A stretch of 64,000 bases of DNA from Fischerella muscicola PCC 7414. GTDB taxonomy: Bacteria > Cyanobacteriota > Cyanobacteriia > Cyanobacteriales > Nostocaceae. Of the stretch, positions 15,418-23,126 are shown in pieces. Made by a program: the position numbers and the translations under genes. The stretch spans positions 1 through 64,000 of the forward strand of contig NZ_AJLK01000085.1 of NCBI RefSeq assembly GCF_000317205.1. The letters are read 5' to 3'. The notes under the pieces were generated by a model, which saw nothing but the letters and a program-made list of their open reading frames with translations, did no database searches and was not told the origin of the DNA. Position 1 is the first letter of the stretch, and every line of letters begins with the position of its first letter.

Positions 15418-15580
15418 TGGACTAGTAAGTTTTGCCACACTAGCTCAAACCTAATCATAATGTGTCCACATCCGGATAACTTTAACTGTTTTCTCAAATT
15501 CAACTCAATTAGGATCAGAATTCAAAAGTGCGATTGCACTAATTCACCTAACAGCATATACCGTGAGCGATCATATACAA

Positions 15581-15778
15581 TTAAAAGACTTTTGGTAGTC
15601 CTGCCTGCTTTAAAACAGCATTGGCTGTGTGGCGCGACTTAATAGAACTATCGACTACAAATCGATGATCTGTTATTGGACTATACCAAATTTCATGATC
15701 ACCTTTACCTTGCCGCTCAAAGTAACAACCAGCCTCTTGAAGAATCTTTTTTAACTCAGGAGTAAATGATGAACTCAT
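15581..15778 (-). CDS. HicA-like toxin (65 aa)
   Basis: This is a small mRNA interferase-type toxin of the HicA (dsRBD-like) fold. The core GDHEIWYSP near residues 26-34 replaces the usual GSHxxW and carries the His needed for RNA cleavage. HTANAVLKQAGLP at the end is the usual C-terminal helix. It lies 3 bases after the DUF1902-type antitoxin gene. The gene order antitoxin then toxin is reversed relative to the classical hicAB order. It is likely active, since the key His is present. Confidence 0.8.
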   Translation of the reverse strand: MSSSFTPELKKILQEAGCYFERQGKGDHEIWYSPITDHRFVVDSSIKSRHTANAVLKQAGLPKVF

Positions 15779-15781
15779 CTA

Positions 15782-16024
15782 CTAAGCCACCTCAATTAAT
15801 TCTTGTCGATGGCTAGTCAACTCAAAGGTAATAGAACCCTTGTATTCAGAAGTCATGATTCCATTCAATTGAATGAGTTCTGGAATCATTACCTTCAGTT
15901 TCTGCATCAGAGTCTCAATCGTAGAAGCTTCTGTTACCAATCCTGGTACATCTTCACTAGTTGCAACCCAGACTTCGGCTTCTGCATCCCAAAAAGCTTC
16001 AACCTTGTATGTAAGTTGTGTCAT
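15782..16024 (-). CDS. HicB-like antitoxin with DUF1902-type domain (80 aa)
   Basis: This is the partner of the HicA-like toxin that follows 3 bases later. The start TYKVEAFWDAEAEVWVATSE followed by DVPGLVTEAST is the partial RNase H-like HicB/DUF1902 fold. No DNA-binding domain is visible at the C-terminus (TSHRQELIEVA), so it may not repress itself. The ATG at 16024 (MTQLTY) is preferred over one at 16042. An XRE-type regulator gene lies 150 bases upstream on the same strand and could supply regulation, but that is speculation. Confidence 0.75.
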   Translation of the reverse strand: MTQLTYKVEAFWDAEAEVWVATSEDVPGLVTEASTIETLMQKLKVMIPELIQLNGIMTSEYKGSITFELTSHRQELIEVA

Positions 16025-16173
16025 TATCAAGCCTTTTGTCAAATTAACACGGTAATTCTAGTTTAGATAAATTGCCTCAACTCAATTAGGATGAGAATTC
16101 AAAAGAGCGATCGCACTACTTCACCCAACAGCATATTCTGTAAGCGATCGCATCCAAGCTGAATGAAGGTTTG

Positions 16174-16392
16174 CTACTCCTGGTGATCCTCTTCGTCGAT
16201 ATAAAACATATCGCCTAGCGACACATTAAATAACTTGCAAATCTTTATTACCGTTTGATTATCCAAGCGACTGAAGCGATTATGGTACAACCTGCCGATA
16301 ATTGTTGGACTTAACCCAGTTCGTGCTGCAACTTCTTGCTGGGTTAAATCTTGGTTATCCATATAATCTCGTAACTTGCATTTTACATCCAT
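16174..16392 (-). CDS. XRE-family helix-turn-helix regulator (72 aa)
   Basis: This is a Cro/cI-type DNA-binding protein made of little more than the HTH domain. LTQQEVAARTGLSPTIIGRL (residues 16-35) is the helix-turn-helix. The tail DMFYIDEEDHQE is acidic. Proteins of this YgzD-like size often act as antitoxins or local repressors. It is divergent from the gene at 16577, with a strong promoter between them, which it might control. Confidence 0.85.
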   Translation of the reverse strand: MDVKCKLRDYMDNQDLTQQEVAARTGLSPTIIGRLYHNRFSRLDNQTVIKICKLFNVSLGDMFYIDEEDHQE

Positions 16393-16459
16393 AAATTTTC
16401 ACTCTACTCTACACCATATTAATTTTATAACTATCTACTAACAATTATCTAGATTGTAG

Positions 16460-16536
16460 TTGACATTTAGCTAGCTAGCTATTATGCTATAAACATAGAG
16501 AAAGCGGTTCCACAGTCGAAAGTCAAACCGCTTCTC
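16460..16536 (+). promoter_or_regulatory. consensus promoter followed by a hairpin in the 5' leader
   Basis: TTGACA (16460-16465), a 17-base spacer and TATGCT (16483-16488) make one of the best sigma-70-type promoters in the window. The spacer contains the palindromic CTAGCTAGCTA. From 16498 an inverted repeat follows, with arms GAGAAAGCGGTT and AACCGCTTCTC (one bulged base) ending at 16536. It drives the small gene at 16577. Confidence 0.65.
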
Positions 16537-16576
16537 TACCCACAATATTTGTGACAATATTCTGGAGACTTAGATC

Positions 16577-16798
16577 ATGCCACAAAACCTACTCCTTTGC
16601 CAAACATCAACAAGAGGCTGGTTAAACTTAGCTTACGCTCGCCAAATTCACATTCGCCCAGTGTATCAAAATATCTCCAACGAGCAACCTGCTTGCTTCA
16701 TTACTTGGAGTAACGGCGACAAAGAAACTTTTGTTGGCAAAGATGCGAAAGCAATAGCCCAAACCTGGCACAACTACCTAAATTCTACAAAATCCTGA
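16577..16798 (+). CDS. small conserved-looking hypothetical protein (73 aa)
   Basis: The family is not recognised. The product is a soluble alpha/beta protein with one likely sheet (RGWLNLAYARQIHIRPV, then ACFITWSNGDKETFVGK) and a final helix (AKAIAQTWHNYLN). This looks like a small stand-alone domain of the kind common in cyanobacterial genomes. A strong promoter with a hairpin leader lies in front, and an XRE regulator is divergently placed. The strong promoter suggests it is well expressed. It is followed by a short repeat hairpin at 16821-16838. Confidence 0.6.
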   Translation: MPQNLLLCQTSTRGWLNLAYARQIHIRPVYQNISNEQPACFITWSNGDKETFVGKDAKAIAQTWHNYLNSTKS

Positions 16799-16820
16799 TA
16801 CCTATTGAATTTATTAAAAA

Positions 16821-16838
16821 GGCGTACAACTGTACGCC
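16821..16838. terminator. short perfect hairpin (GGCGTACA stem)
   Basis: GGCGTACA and TGTACGCC flank a 2-base loop, just after the gene at 16577 and just before the end of the ABC ATPase gene. It belongs to a GC-rich dispersed hairpin type and may terminate both convergent genes. Confidence 0.45.
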
Positions 16839-16846
16839 CCTACCAA

Positions 16847-17965
16847 TCAATCAGCCACAGGGGGATATAAGCGATCGCCAGTAGCAGTATCAAACACAAA
16901 CAACTTACTCAAATCAATATCCAACACCAAGCGATCGCCTGGACGGGGACGCACATCCGCACCCACCTGCACATTCACCACTACCCCCGAACCAGCTAAA
17001 CCAGCACGAATCAAAGTCTCCCTTCCCAGAGGTTCCACCACCTTCACCTCCACCACCAACTCTGCGAATTCTCCTTCGCGTCCTTGGCGTCTTGGCGGTT
17101 CATTAATACTAATACTCTCCGGCCTCACACCCAAATCAAACCCCTGTCCCTCCCGCAGATGCAACTTCCCCTCCATATTCCCACTCACAGGTAACACCTG
17201 CCCATCCACATCAAAACCCCCAGCCACATACTTAGCTGGTAAAATATTCATCGGCGGACTACCCACAAAAGTTGCCACCATCCGATTAGCAGGTTTAGCA
17301 TAAATTTCTTGCGGTTCACCAATTTGCTGAATTCTGCCGCGATTCAGCACCACAATCTGATCAGCTAAAGTCATCGCCTCAACTTGATCATGAGTCACAT
17401 ATACCGTAGTAATGCCCAGATTATGATGTAACTCTTTTAACTCTGCCCGCGTATCATCTCGTAATTGGGCATCTAAATTTGATAAAGGTTCATCTAATAA
17501 AAATACCTGTGGTTGACGGGCGATCGCTCTTCCTAATGCTACCCGTTGCTGCTGTCCGCCGGAAAGTTGCTTGGGTTTACGTTCCAACAAGTGTTCCAAC
17601 GCCAGCGATCGCGCCACCGTCATCACCCTTTCTTGCACAACCTTAGGCTCAACTTTTCGCATCCGTAACCCAAAGGCAATATTTTCTGCCACCGTCATGT
17701 GCGGGTACAGGGCATAATTCTGGAACACCATCGCCACATCTCGTTGTCTGGCGGGGACATTATTCATCAGCTTATCCCCAATGTAAAGTTTGCCAGAGGT
17801 GGCAGTTTCCAAACCAGCGATCGTTCGTAAAATTGTAGACTTACCACAACCCGAAGGCCCTACCAAAACCCAAAATTCCCCATCGGGGATATTAAAGGTA
17901 ATATCTTCTATGGCAGTGACATTGTTGAATTTACGCTTAATGCTTTCGAGACTAACGCTAGCCAT
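16847..17965 (-). CDS. ABC transporter ATPase, UgpC/MalK type, with an in-frame repeat insert (372 aa)
   Basis: This is the cytoplasmic ATPase for carbohydrate or glycerol-3-phosphate importers. The Walker A is GPSGCGKST (37-45), the signature LSGGQQQR, the Walker B VFLLDEPLSNLD, and the switch His is in VTHDQ. The C-terminal MOBE/TOBE domain begins near residue 235. Within it the stretch INEPPRRQGREGEFAE is encoded by an intergenic-type repeat (17060-17105) and looks inserted relative to relatives, which read straight from the RPESI motif to the VVEV strand. The matching permeases are not in the window, so the substrate is unknown. In such organisms one ATPase often serves several importers. 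Confidence 0.88.
   Translation of the reverse strand: MASVSLESIKRKFNNVTAIEDITFNIPDGEFWVLVGPSGCGKSTILRTIAGLETATSGKLYIGDKLMNNVPARQRDVAMVFQNYALYPHMTVAENIAFGLRMRKVEPKVVQERVMTVARSLALEHLLERKPKQLSGGQQQRVALGRAIARQPQVFLLDEPLSNLDAQLRDDTRAELKELHHNLGITTVYVTHDQVEAMTLADQIVVLNRGRIQQIGEPQEIYAKPANRMVATFVGSPPMNILPAKYVAGGFDVDGQVLPVSGNMEGKLHLREGQGFDLGVRPESISINEPPRRQGREGEFAELVVEVKVVEPLGRETLIRAGLAGSGVVVNVQVGADVRPRPGDRLVLDIDLSKLFVFDTATGDRLYPPVAD
17060..17105 (-). repeat. intergenic-type repeat lying in frame in the ABC ATPase gene
   Basis: On the minus strand it reads AATGAACCGCCAAGACGCC and onward through CAAGGACGCGAAGGAG. It is the same type of repeat as the one at 891-925. It adds about 10-15 residues rich in R, G, E and P between two strands of the TOBE domain. 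Confidence 0.65.
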
Positions 17966-18039
17966 TGTTCGGTTGTGGAATTAAATTCTTAAGATGAATC
18001 TGGCGAGGTGCGATCGCATTTTAACGTGAAAACTCTACA

Positions 18040-18267
18040 TTACAGCAATGAGATAAACTCCTCCTTGGTAATTTCAGCATCCCGCAATATCTTAAGTAGC
18101 AATCCCTTACCAATAGTTTTACCACTATGTACAGGTATCGTGACCACCCGCCCATCTTCATGTTGCATTCGCACATGACTTCCTTTTTGACGTACAACCT
18201 GAAAATTTACTTTTTCAAGGGCATTGATCACCACATCACCTGTTATAGCTGGTAGTTTTGGTATCAA
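18040..18267 (-). CDS. HicA toxin (75 aa)
   Basis: This is an mRNA interferase of the HicA family. The catalytic GSHVRM (around 29-34) holds the essential His, and VTIPVHSGKTIGKGLLLKIL is the standard C-terminal half. The length is typical. It overlaps the antitoxin gene by 4 bases (start 18267, antitoxin end 18264). It is a second, more classical HicA than the one at 15581. The order antitoxin then toxin is again reversed. Confidence 0.92.
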   Translation of the reverse strand: MIPKLPAITGDVVINALEKVNFQVVRQKGSHVRMQHEDGRVVTIPVHSGKTIGKGLLLKILRDAEITKEEFISLL

Positions 18268-18482
18268 ATGACTACCTTTTGAATACCTACAAACTCTGGC
18301 AGGTTTACATCAGTCTCTTCTTCCAAACACAGTTCAATTACTTCTTTAATATTGCTCATTAACTCATCAATTGTTTCTCCTTGACTATAACAAGCTTTTA
18401 ATTGTGGAACTTCGCCTACATAATATCCATCTTCATCTCGTTCAATAACTACGTAGAATTCTCGCTTATTACTATCTAACAT
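18264..18482 (-). CDS. HicB antitoxin (72 aa)
   Basis: This is the antitoxin of the adjacent HicA. FYVVIERDEDGYYVGEVPQL is followed by a CYSQGETIDELMSNIKEVI helix, which is the standard HicB partial RNase H fold. No C-terminal ribbon-helix-helix or HTH domain is present. The ATG at 18482 is chosen over one at 18518, because the extra 12 residues are basic and untypical and a TCTCCTTTT (AAAAGGAGA on the coding strand) lies just upstream of it. It lies directly after gun4 on the same strand. Confidence 0.88.
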   Translation of the reverse strand: MLDSNKREFYVVIERDEDGYYVGEVPQLKACYSQGETIDELMSNIKEVIELCLEEETDVNLPEFVGIQKVVI

Positions 18483-18508
18483 TGTCTTATTTCTCCTTTT
18501 GTCTTGTG

Positions 18509-19222
18509 TTAACCCCAAGCCGGATGAGCAAATATAGACGCAATCACTCGCACTCCTCGCAGTTGATTAGAAAGGGGTAAATGACCTTTAGGGGCGCTTA
18601 AATCCCAAGTAAATTCTTGAGGATAACGTGTCCAGTTATTACCTTTTTTCCAACCAATTTTTACCCAAAGATTATCCCAATTTTTCCCCAAACCCAACCA
18701 AATTTCTCGCTGTACTGAAAAACCAAATTTCCCCTCGGAGTGGACTAACCACAACTTGTTAATGGTTTGTAAATCTGTGACTGGAAAATTTTCTACTTCG
18801 GTAAAATAAAGCCACTTACGCTTAACAGCTTCTGCACCTGCAATTTCACACATTTTTTGCAGAGTCGTGCGGTCAGCAGCCTGGAAATCTTGAGTTGCCA
18901 ACAGATGTTGCAAGGGACTGTAATCAATGCCGCAGTCTGATTTTAAAGGTACAATACCCTGGGGAAAATGGGTTTGGAGAAATTCTTTAATTTGAGGCGA
19001 ATCAGAGTTATACAGCACTTGGTAAGCTTTACCATCAACCCAAGTGGCGGGAGTGTCACGACGTTCCATTAAAAATTCCATCAGGACATCAAATCCGTTG
19101 TTACCAAGGTTAGCTAGCTGCGGGATCGTTTGTTGTTGGACTTGCAATGACCCAGCAATTAACTGGCTGCGTAAGGATTCAATGTCAGAAGATGTGCCTG
19201 ATACAATCATTGGGTCTGTCAT
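18509..19222 (-). CDS. gun4: Gun4, porphyrin-binding activator of Mg-chelatase (237 aa)
   Basis: Gun4 binds protoporphyrin IX and its Mg form and stimulates Mg-chelatase at the first chlorophyll-specific step. The N-terminal helical bundle (about 1-85) is followed by the GUN4 core: CGIDYSPLQHLLATQDFQAA (near 98-117), DLQTINKLWLVHS and GKFGFSVQREIWL. The length agrees with Synechocystis Gun4 (about 233). It is followed directly by hicB and hicA on the same strand. It is a stand-alone Gun4, not one of the larger kinase-Gun4 fusions. Confidence 0.93.
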   Translation of the reverse strand: MTDPMIVSGTSSDIESLRSQLIAGSLQVQQQTIPQLANLGNNGFDVLMEFLMERRDTPATWVDGKAYQVLYNSDSPQIKEFLQTHFPQGIVPLKSDCGIDYSPLQHLLATQDFQAADRTTLQKMCEIAGAEAVKRKWLYFTEVENFPVTDLQTINKLWLVHSEGKFGFSVQREIWLGLGKNWDNLWVKIGWKKGNNWTRYPQEFTWDLSAPKGHLPLSNQLRGVRVIASIFAHPAWG

Positions 19223-19870
19223 GCCATTACTCAGAAAATGCGATCGGTGAACAAGTGTTAGCTAGAAAATTTTGTGGATGGGAAAGCATAGTAGCGTAGA
19301 GTAGTTTACAGGAAATTGCTCCCAAAGCCTACTCATTATATACCTGTATTATCATTCGATATGTTAGTTGCTGTAGTACCTAACGACCTGATCAACTCTC
19401 GCAAAATATTCGTTTTAGTTCTGCCTACAGCTTGACAGTGGAATTCTAACATTATGAACTCTTAGTCAGTCACACTGATAGTAATCTCTGTTTCATTCTT
19501 CAGTTGCTGGCTGTTTGCTGTATATTTTCAGGGTATACCAATTACGCTTCGAGGCGATAAGATAGCATCGAAAGAGAGGATAAGGGATCCGGGATTGGGG
19601 CATTGGGAAGAGACTTGTTAAATAATTCCCCCTTGTCTGGCTTGTCCTGCTTACAGCCTCTAGTCCCCAGTCTCCCCAATCCGTTAAACTCTTCTGGAGA
19701 GGGGAAAACTCTGCCTACTAGCTTGATCAATAACAAAGCACAGCAAAATCTGTTCTTGCTGTTTGTTGTTCGTTATTTGGAATAATTATCTAGCAACAAA
19801 CAACGACCAACAACTAACCACCAACAACTACAGCAGCTGTTGTCGCTGCGTCACAATCAGGAGTGTGTGA
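19223..19870. other. intergenic region with repeats between gun4 and icd
   Basis: This region between two divergent genes holds a G/C-rich low-complexity block (19580-19690, the GGGATCCGGGATTGGGG type) and an AACAACCAACAACTAAC heptamer block at about 19797-19835. No gene is supported. Short frames within it are made of repeat sequence. Promoters for gun4 and icd must lie here but were not picked out. Confidence 0.5.
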
Positions 19871-21292
19871 ATGTACGAAAAAATTACTCCCCCCTCAACC
19901 GGAGAAAAAATCACTTTCAAAAACGGTGAACCAAGTGTTCCTGACAATCCGATTATCCCCTTCATTCGCGGCGACGGTACTGGTATTGATATCTGGCCTG
20001 CTGCCCAAAAGGTCTTTGATGCTGCTGTAGATGTAGCATACAAAGGCAAACGGAAAATTAGCTGGTTTAAGATATATGCTGGGGATGAAGCTTGTGAATT
20101 ATACGGAACATATCAGTATTTACCCCAGGATACCCTGACAGCAATCCAAGAATATGGCGTGGCAATAAAAGGGCCCTTGACCACACCTGTAGGCGGTGGA
20201 ATTCGTTCCCTAAATGTTGCTTTACGGCAAATTTTTGACTTGTATGCTTGCGTGCGTCCTTGTCGGTACTACGCAGGTACGCCTTCTCCCCACAAAAATC
20301 CAGAAAAACTCGATGTCATTGTTTATCGGGAAAATACCGAAGATATTTATTTGGGGATTGAGTGGCGACAAGGTAGCGAAATCGGCGATCGCTTAATTAA
20401 GTATCTCAACACAGAACTCATCCCTGCCACACCAGAACACGGTAAAAAACAAATTCCCCTCGACTCTGGGATCGGCATTAAACCAATCAGTAAAACAGGT
20501 TCCCAGCGCTTAGTACGACGTGCCATCAAACACGCCCTGCAACTACCCAAACAGAAACAAATGGTGACTTTGGTGCATAAGGGCAATATCATGAAATACA
20601 CCGAAGGCGCTTTCCGTGATTGGGGTTACGAACTGGCTACTAGTGAGTTTCGACAGCAGTGCATCACAGAAAGGGAATCTTGGATTTTAAGTAACAAAGA
20701 AAAAAACCCCAACATCACGACCCAAGAAAACGCCCGAATGGTTGATCCTGGATTTGATGCTTTAACCACAGAGAAACAAGCCCAAATTGTCAAGGAAGTA
20801 GAAACAGTTCTTAACTCAATTTGGGATACTCACGGCAATGGTAAATGGCAAGACAAGGTGATGGTTAATGACCGCATCGCTGACAGTATTTTCCAACAAA
20901 TTCAAACTCGACCAGACGAATATTCGATTCTGGCGACAATGAATTTGAATGGTGATTATTTGTCTGATGCAGCAGCAGCCATTGTCGGTGGACTAGGAAT
21001 GGGCCCAGGGGCAAATATTGGCGATGAATGCGCGATTTTTGAAGCTACCCACGGCACTGCACCCAAACACGCTGGCTTGGATCGCATCAATCCTGGTTCG
21101 GTGATTTTGTCTGGTGTGATGATGCTGGAGTATTTAGGATGGCAAGAAGCAGCAGACTTGATCAAAAAAGGTATTGGAGATGCGATCGCTAACCGTGAAG
21201 TTACTTACGACTTAGCGCGGTTAATGGAACCACCTGTAGAACCTTTAAAGTGTTCAGAATTTGCGGAAGCGATAATCAAGCACTTTAGTTAA
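19871..21292 (+). CDS. icd: NADP-dependent isocitrate dehydrogenase (473 aa)
   Basis: This enzyme oxidises isocitrate to 2-oxoglutarate, the carbon skeleton for ammonium assimilation and the nitrogen signal in cyanobacteria. [19 protein letters not shown] holds the isocitrate-binding Ser and Arg, and [12 protein letters not shown] the next active-site block. [18 protein letters not shown] carries the metal-binding Asp residues, and [10 protein letters not shown] binds NADP. At 473 residues it matches the cyanobacterial form, which is longer than the E. coli enzyme (about 416) by an insert near residues 255-320. It is monocistronic. Heptamer repeats precede it. Confidence 0.96.
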   Translation: MYEKITPPSTGEKITFKNGEPSVPDNPIIPFIRGDGTGIDIWPAAQKVFDAAVDVAYKGKRKISWFKIYAGDEACELYGTYQYLPQDTLTAIQEYGVAIKGPLTTPVGGGIRSLNVALRQIFDLYACVRPCRYYAGTPSPHKNPEKLDVIVYRENTEDIYLGIEWRQGSEIGDRLIKYLNTELIPATPEHGKKQIPLDSGIGIKPISKTGSQRLVRRAIKHALQLPKQKQMVTLVHKGNIMKYTEGAFRDWGYELATSEFRQQCITERESWILSNKEKNPNITTQENARMVDPGFDALTTEKQAQIVKEVETVLNSIWDTHGNGKWQDKVMVNDRIADSIFQQIQTRPDEYSILATMNLNGDYLSDAAAAIVGGLGMGPGANIGDECAIFEATHGTAPKHAGLDRINPGSVILSGVMMLEYLGWQEAADLIKKGIGDAIANREVTYDLARLMEPPVEPLKCSEFAEAIIKHFS

Positions 21293-21388
21293 ATCTCATC
21301 TTCAGTAGACAATTTGACATCTCCCCCGTTCTCAACACCTTGTCATTACCCACATTTTTGTCATAGTCGAAGTTCGCACTCTGGTTTT

Positions 21389-21512
21389 ATCCCGCCCAGA
21401 ACTTCAGTTCTGGGCTAATAGCCTGAGTCCACTTAAGTGGACTGAAATTTTTGTTGAGTCTACTGAACGTAGACTTTGGCTATTAGCCTTGGAATAAATT
21501 CCAAGGCGGGAT
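21389..21512. repeat. multi-stem cloverleaf-like repeat element (copy 1, complete)
   Basis: The outer arms ATCCCGCC (21389-21396) and GGCGGGAT (21505-21512) enclose stem I (CCCAGAACT with AGTTCTGGG, 21395-21414) and an inner long-range pair CTAATAGCC (21415-21423) with GGCTATTAG (21478-21486). Stem II (AGTCCACTT/AAGTGGACT, 21426-21443) and stem III (AGTCTAC/GTAGACT, 21457-21475) lie inside that pair. Stem IV (CCTTGGAAT/ATTCCAAGG, 21487-21506) follows it. A second copy lies at 30152-30270 with paired changes. It may be a non-coding RNA or a small mobile repeat. Confidence 0.75.
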
Positions 21513-21608
21513 AGCAACCAAGCAAGAGATTTCAAAAATGTGGGTAATGACAAGTTATAAACACGGGGGATTTAATCACTAGGTCTTGAGAGTGAAGTTA
21601 CTTTTTTA

Positions 21609-22598
21609 CTAGGAACGAGCGAAGGCAATTTTGTCGACTGAAAATTCTGTCAGCCTTTTCATCTGTGCATTTTTGAGATCCACATTAAATAGATATTTAG
21701 TTTGCTCAGATTTGACTTTTCCAACTGCATACAGATCGCCTGACGGAGAGAAAGCGAGGCTGAATAAATCGTTTGCTAGGGCCTGTCTGTCAAAAGTCAA
21801 TGGTGACAATTCGATAATTTTTCCTTTACCAGTAATTATCGATTTATTATCCAAGTCTAACTGTGCTAATTGTGTTATGCCTTCTGAATTCATAGTCGTA
21901 AGATAATATTTTCCATCAAGCGGCGATTGAGCTAAATTACTATATCGCCGATTTGGGAAAAGTTCTGGTAAAGCTAAATCAGATTCATAAGATACTTTGC
22001 CATTTTGTGGATCAACAAGCGCAAATTTAAAAGGAGGCGTACCCCCACTTTCACTGACTATGCAAATAAGTTTGTCATCTTTGGTTCCCACAACACCTTC
22101 TATTGTGTTGTTAGTCTTTTTGAATCCCGATATTTTTTTTGATTTAGGCTTCTTATCAAGCTTTTTAATATCTGTAATTAGCAATTTGGTATAGTTACCC
22201 TTCCGCGAACTGCCAACAACTACAAAAACAAAACTGCCGTCGGATAGGCTAGTAAATCCAGTTATCCGCTCAGTTGGTTCAGTATATAATGCCTTCTGGG
22301 CGCTCTCAGTAACTGTATTTGCATTGTCCACAGCTGTAGACGGAACCTCTGTAGTCGATACTTGTTGAAGAGTTGCCACATCTAAAGCCGTCACATTTAT
22401 TGCTGGAGTAGTATTAGCTACATCTGTGGAATCTTGATCTTTTGCTTGCTTTCGGCCTTTGGCGGCAACTATTGCTCCGTATACTAATGTACTTGAATTC
22501 TGAGCAAAACCTTTATCTGCAAGGTTGATAATCGCTGTAGTCGCAGCACTAGCAAGTACCAACTGACCAAATTGTCGGCGTCTGATTTTTAACTTCAT
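21609..22598 (-). CDS. exported hypothetical protein, possible beta-propeller (329 aa)
   Basis: The N-terminus KIRRRQFGQLVLASAATTA is a twin-arginine type export signal ending near DKGFAQ. The mature part is rich in repeated strand units (LSDGSFVFVVVGSS, TKDDKLICIVSESGG, QSPLDGKYYLTTM, FSPSGDLYAVGK), each with a GxxY/F pattern that suggests a beta-propeller. The product is therefore periplasmic. No catalytic residue is recognised. It is a single gene with AT-rich flanks. The cloverleaf-like repeat lies 97 bases after its stop. Confidence 0.7.
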   Translation of the reverse strand: MKLKIRRRQFGQLVLASAATTAIINLADKGFAQNSSTLVYGAIVAAKGRKQAKDQDSTDVANTTPAINVTALDVATLQQVSTTEVPSTAVDNANTVTESAQKALYTEPTERITGFTSLSDGSFVFVVVGSSRKGNYTKLLITDIKKLDKKPKSKKISGFKKTNNTIEGVVGTKDDKLICIVSESGGTPPFKFALVDPQNGKVSYESDLALPELFPNRRYSNLAQSPLDGKYYLTTMNSEGITQLAQLDLDNKSIITGKGKIIELSPLTFDRQALANDLFSLAFSPSGDLYAVGKVKSEQTKYLFNVDLKNAQMKRLTEFSVDKIAFARS

Positions 22599-23126
22599 AA
22601 TTTATTAGTACCTTGGTGTTTGAAAAATTTTTGGATATATGAAATCTGAACAAATTGTTTTTACAGTGTTTGCTAAAAGTTAGCGCAATCAATCAAAAAC
22701 AATTTTTTCCATCAAAAATTTATGGGCGCATTTTCATGATCTTTTATTTACTGACCAAGTACCGTCAAATTATCCTTTAACTGAATCTAATTACTGATTC
22801 TCAAAAATTACTAGAGATGAAATTCCTTTAATTTAGTACTTGTGTACTAAATTCCTATCTGCATCAATGCATGATGAAATCGAAATGGTTTAACCAAGCA
22901 ACCATCACTAATTGCTGTCAACTCCATTTATCCACAATCCAAAAGTAATTTTTGGTTTTCATTGTGGAGTATAAACAGATTAAAAAAGATCGTAGATGCT
23001 AAAGGCTATTGCTTAGTGTTATTCTAACGAACATCCCCACAAAGGATATGATTATGATCACATTGCGGAAGTAAAAATTTATGAAAAATTATACAACATT
23101 CTGTTCTTTTTCCGCATAGATTCACT
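22599..23126. other. AT-rich intergenic region, nothing recognised
   Basis: This 528-base gap separates the exported protein gene from trpE. It has no open reading frame of note, no RNA gene and no repeat family copy. It contains the promoter of the gene at 22598 and the terminator region of trpE, neither of which could be picked. Confidence 0.4.

Noticed and set aside
15388-15642. 84-residue frame overlapping the repeat after the second cbiQ
   Set aside because: It runs over the dispersed palindrome and the end of the HicA-like gene on the opposite strand, so it is a shadow frame.
21389-21512. The cloverleaf-like element as an actual tRNA
   Set aside because: The stems are too long and perfect, and no CCA end, T-loop or anticodon loop pattern exists.
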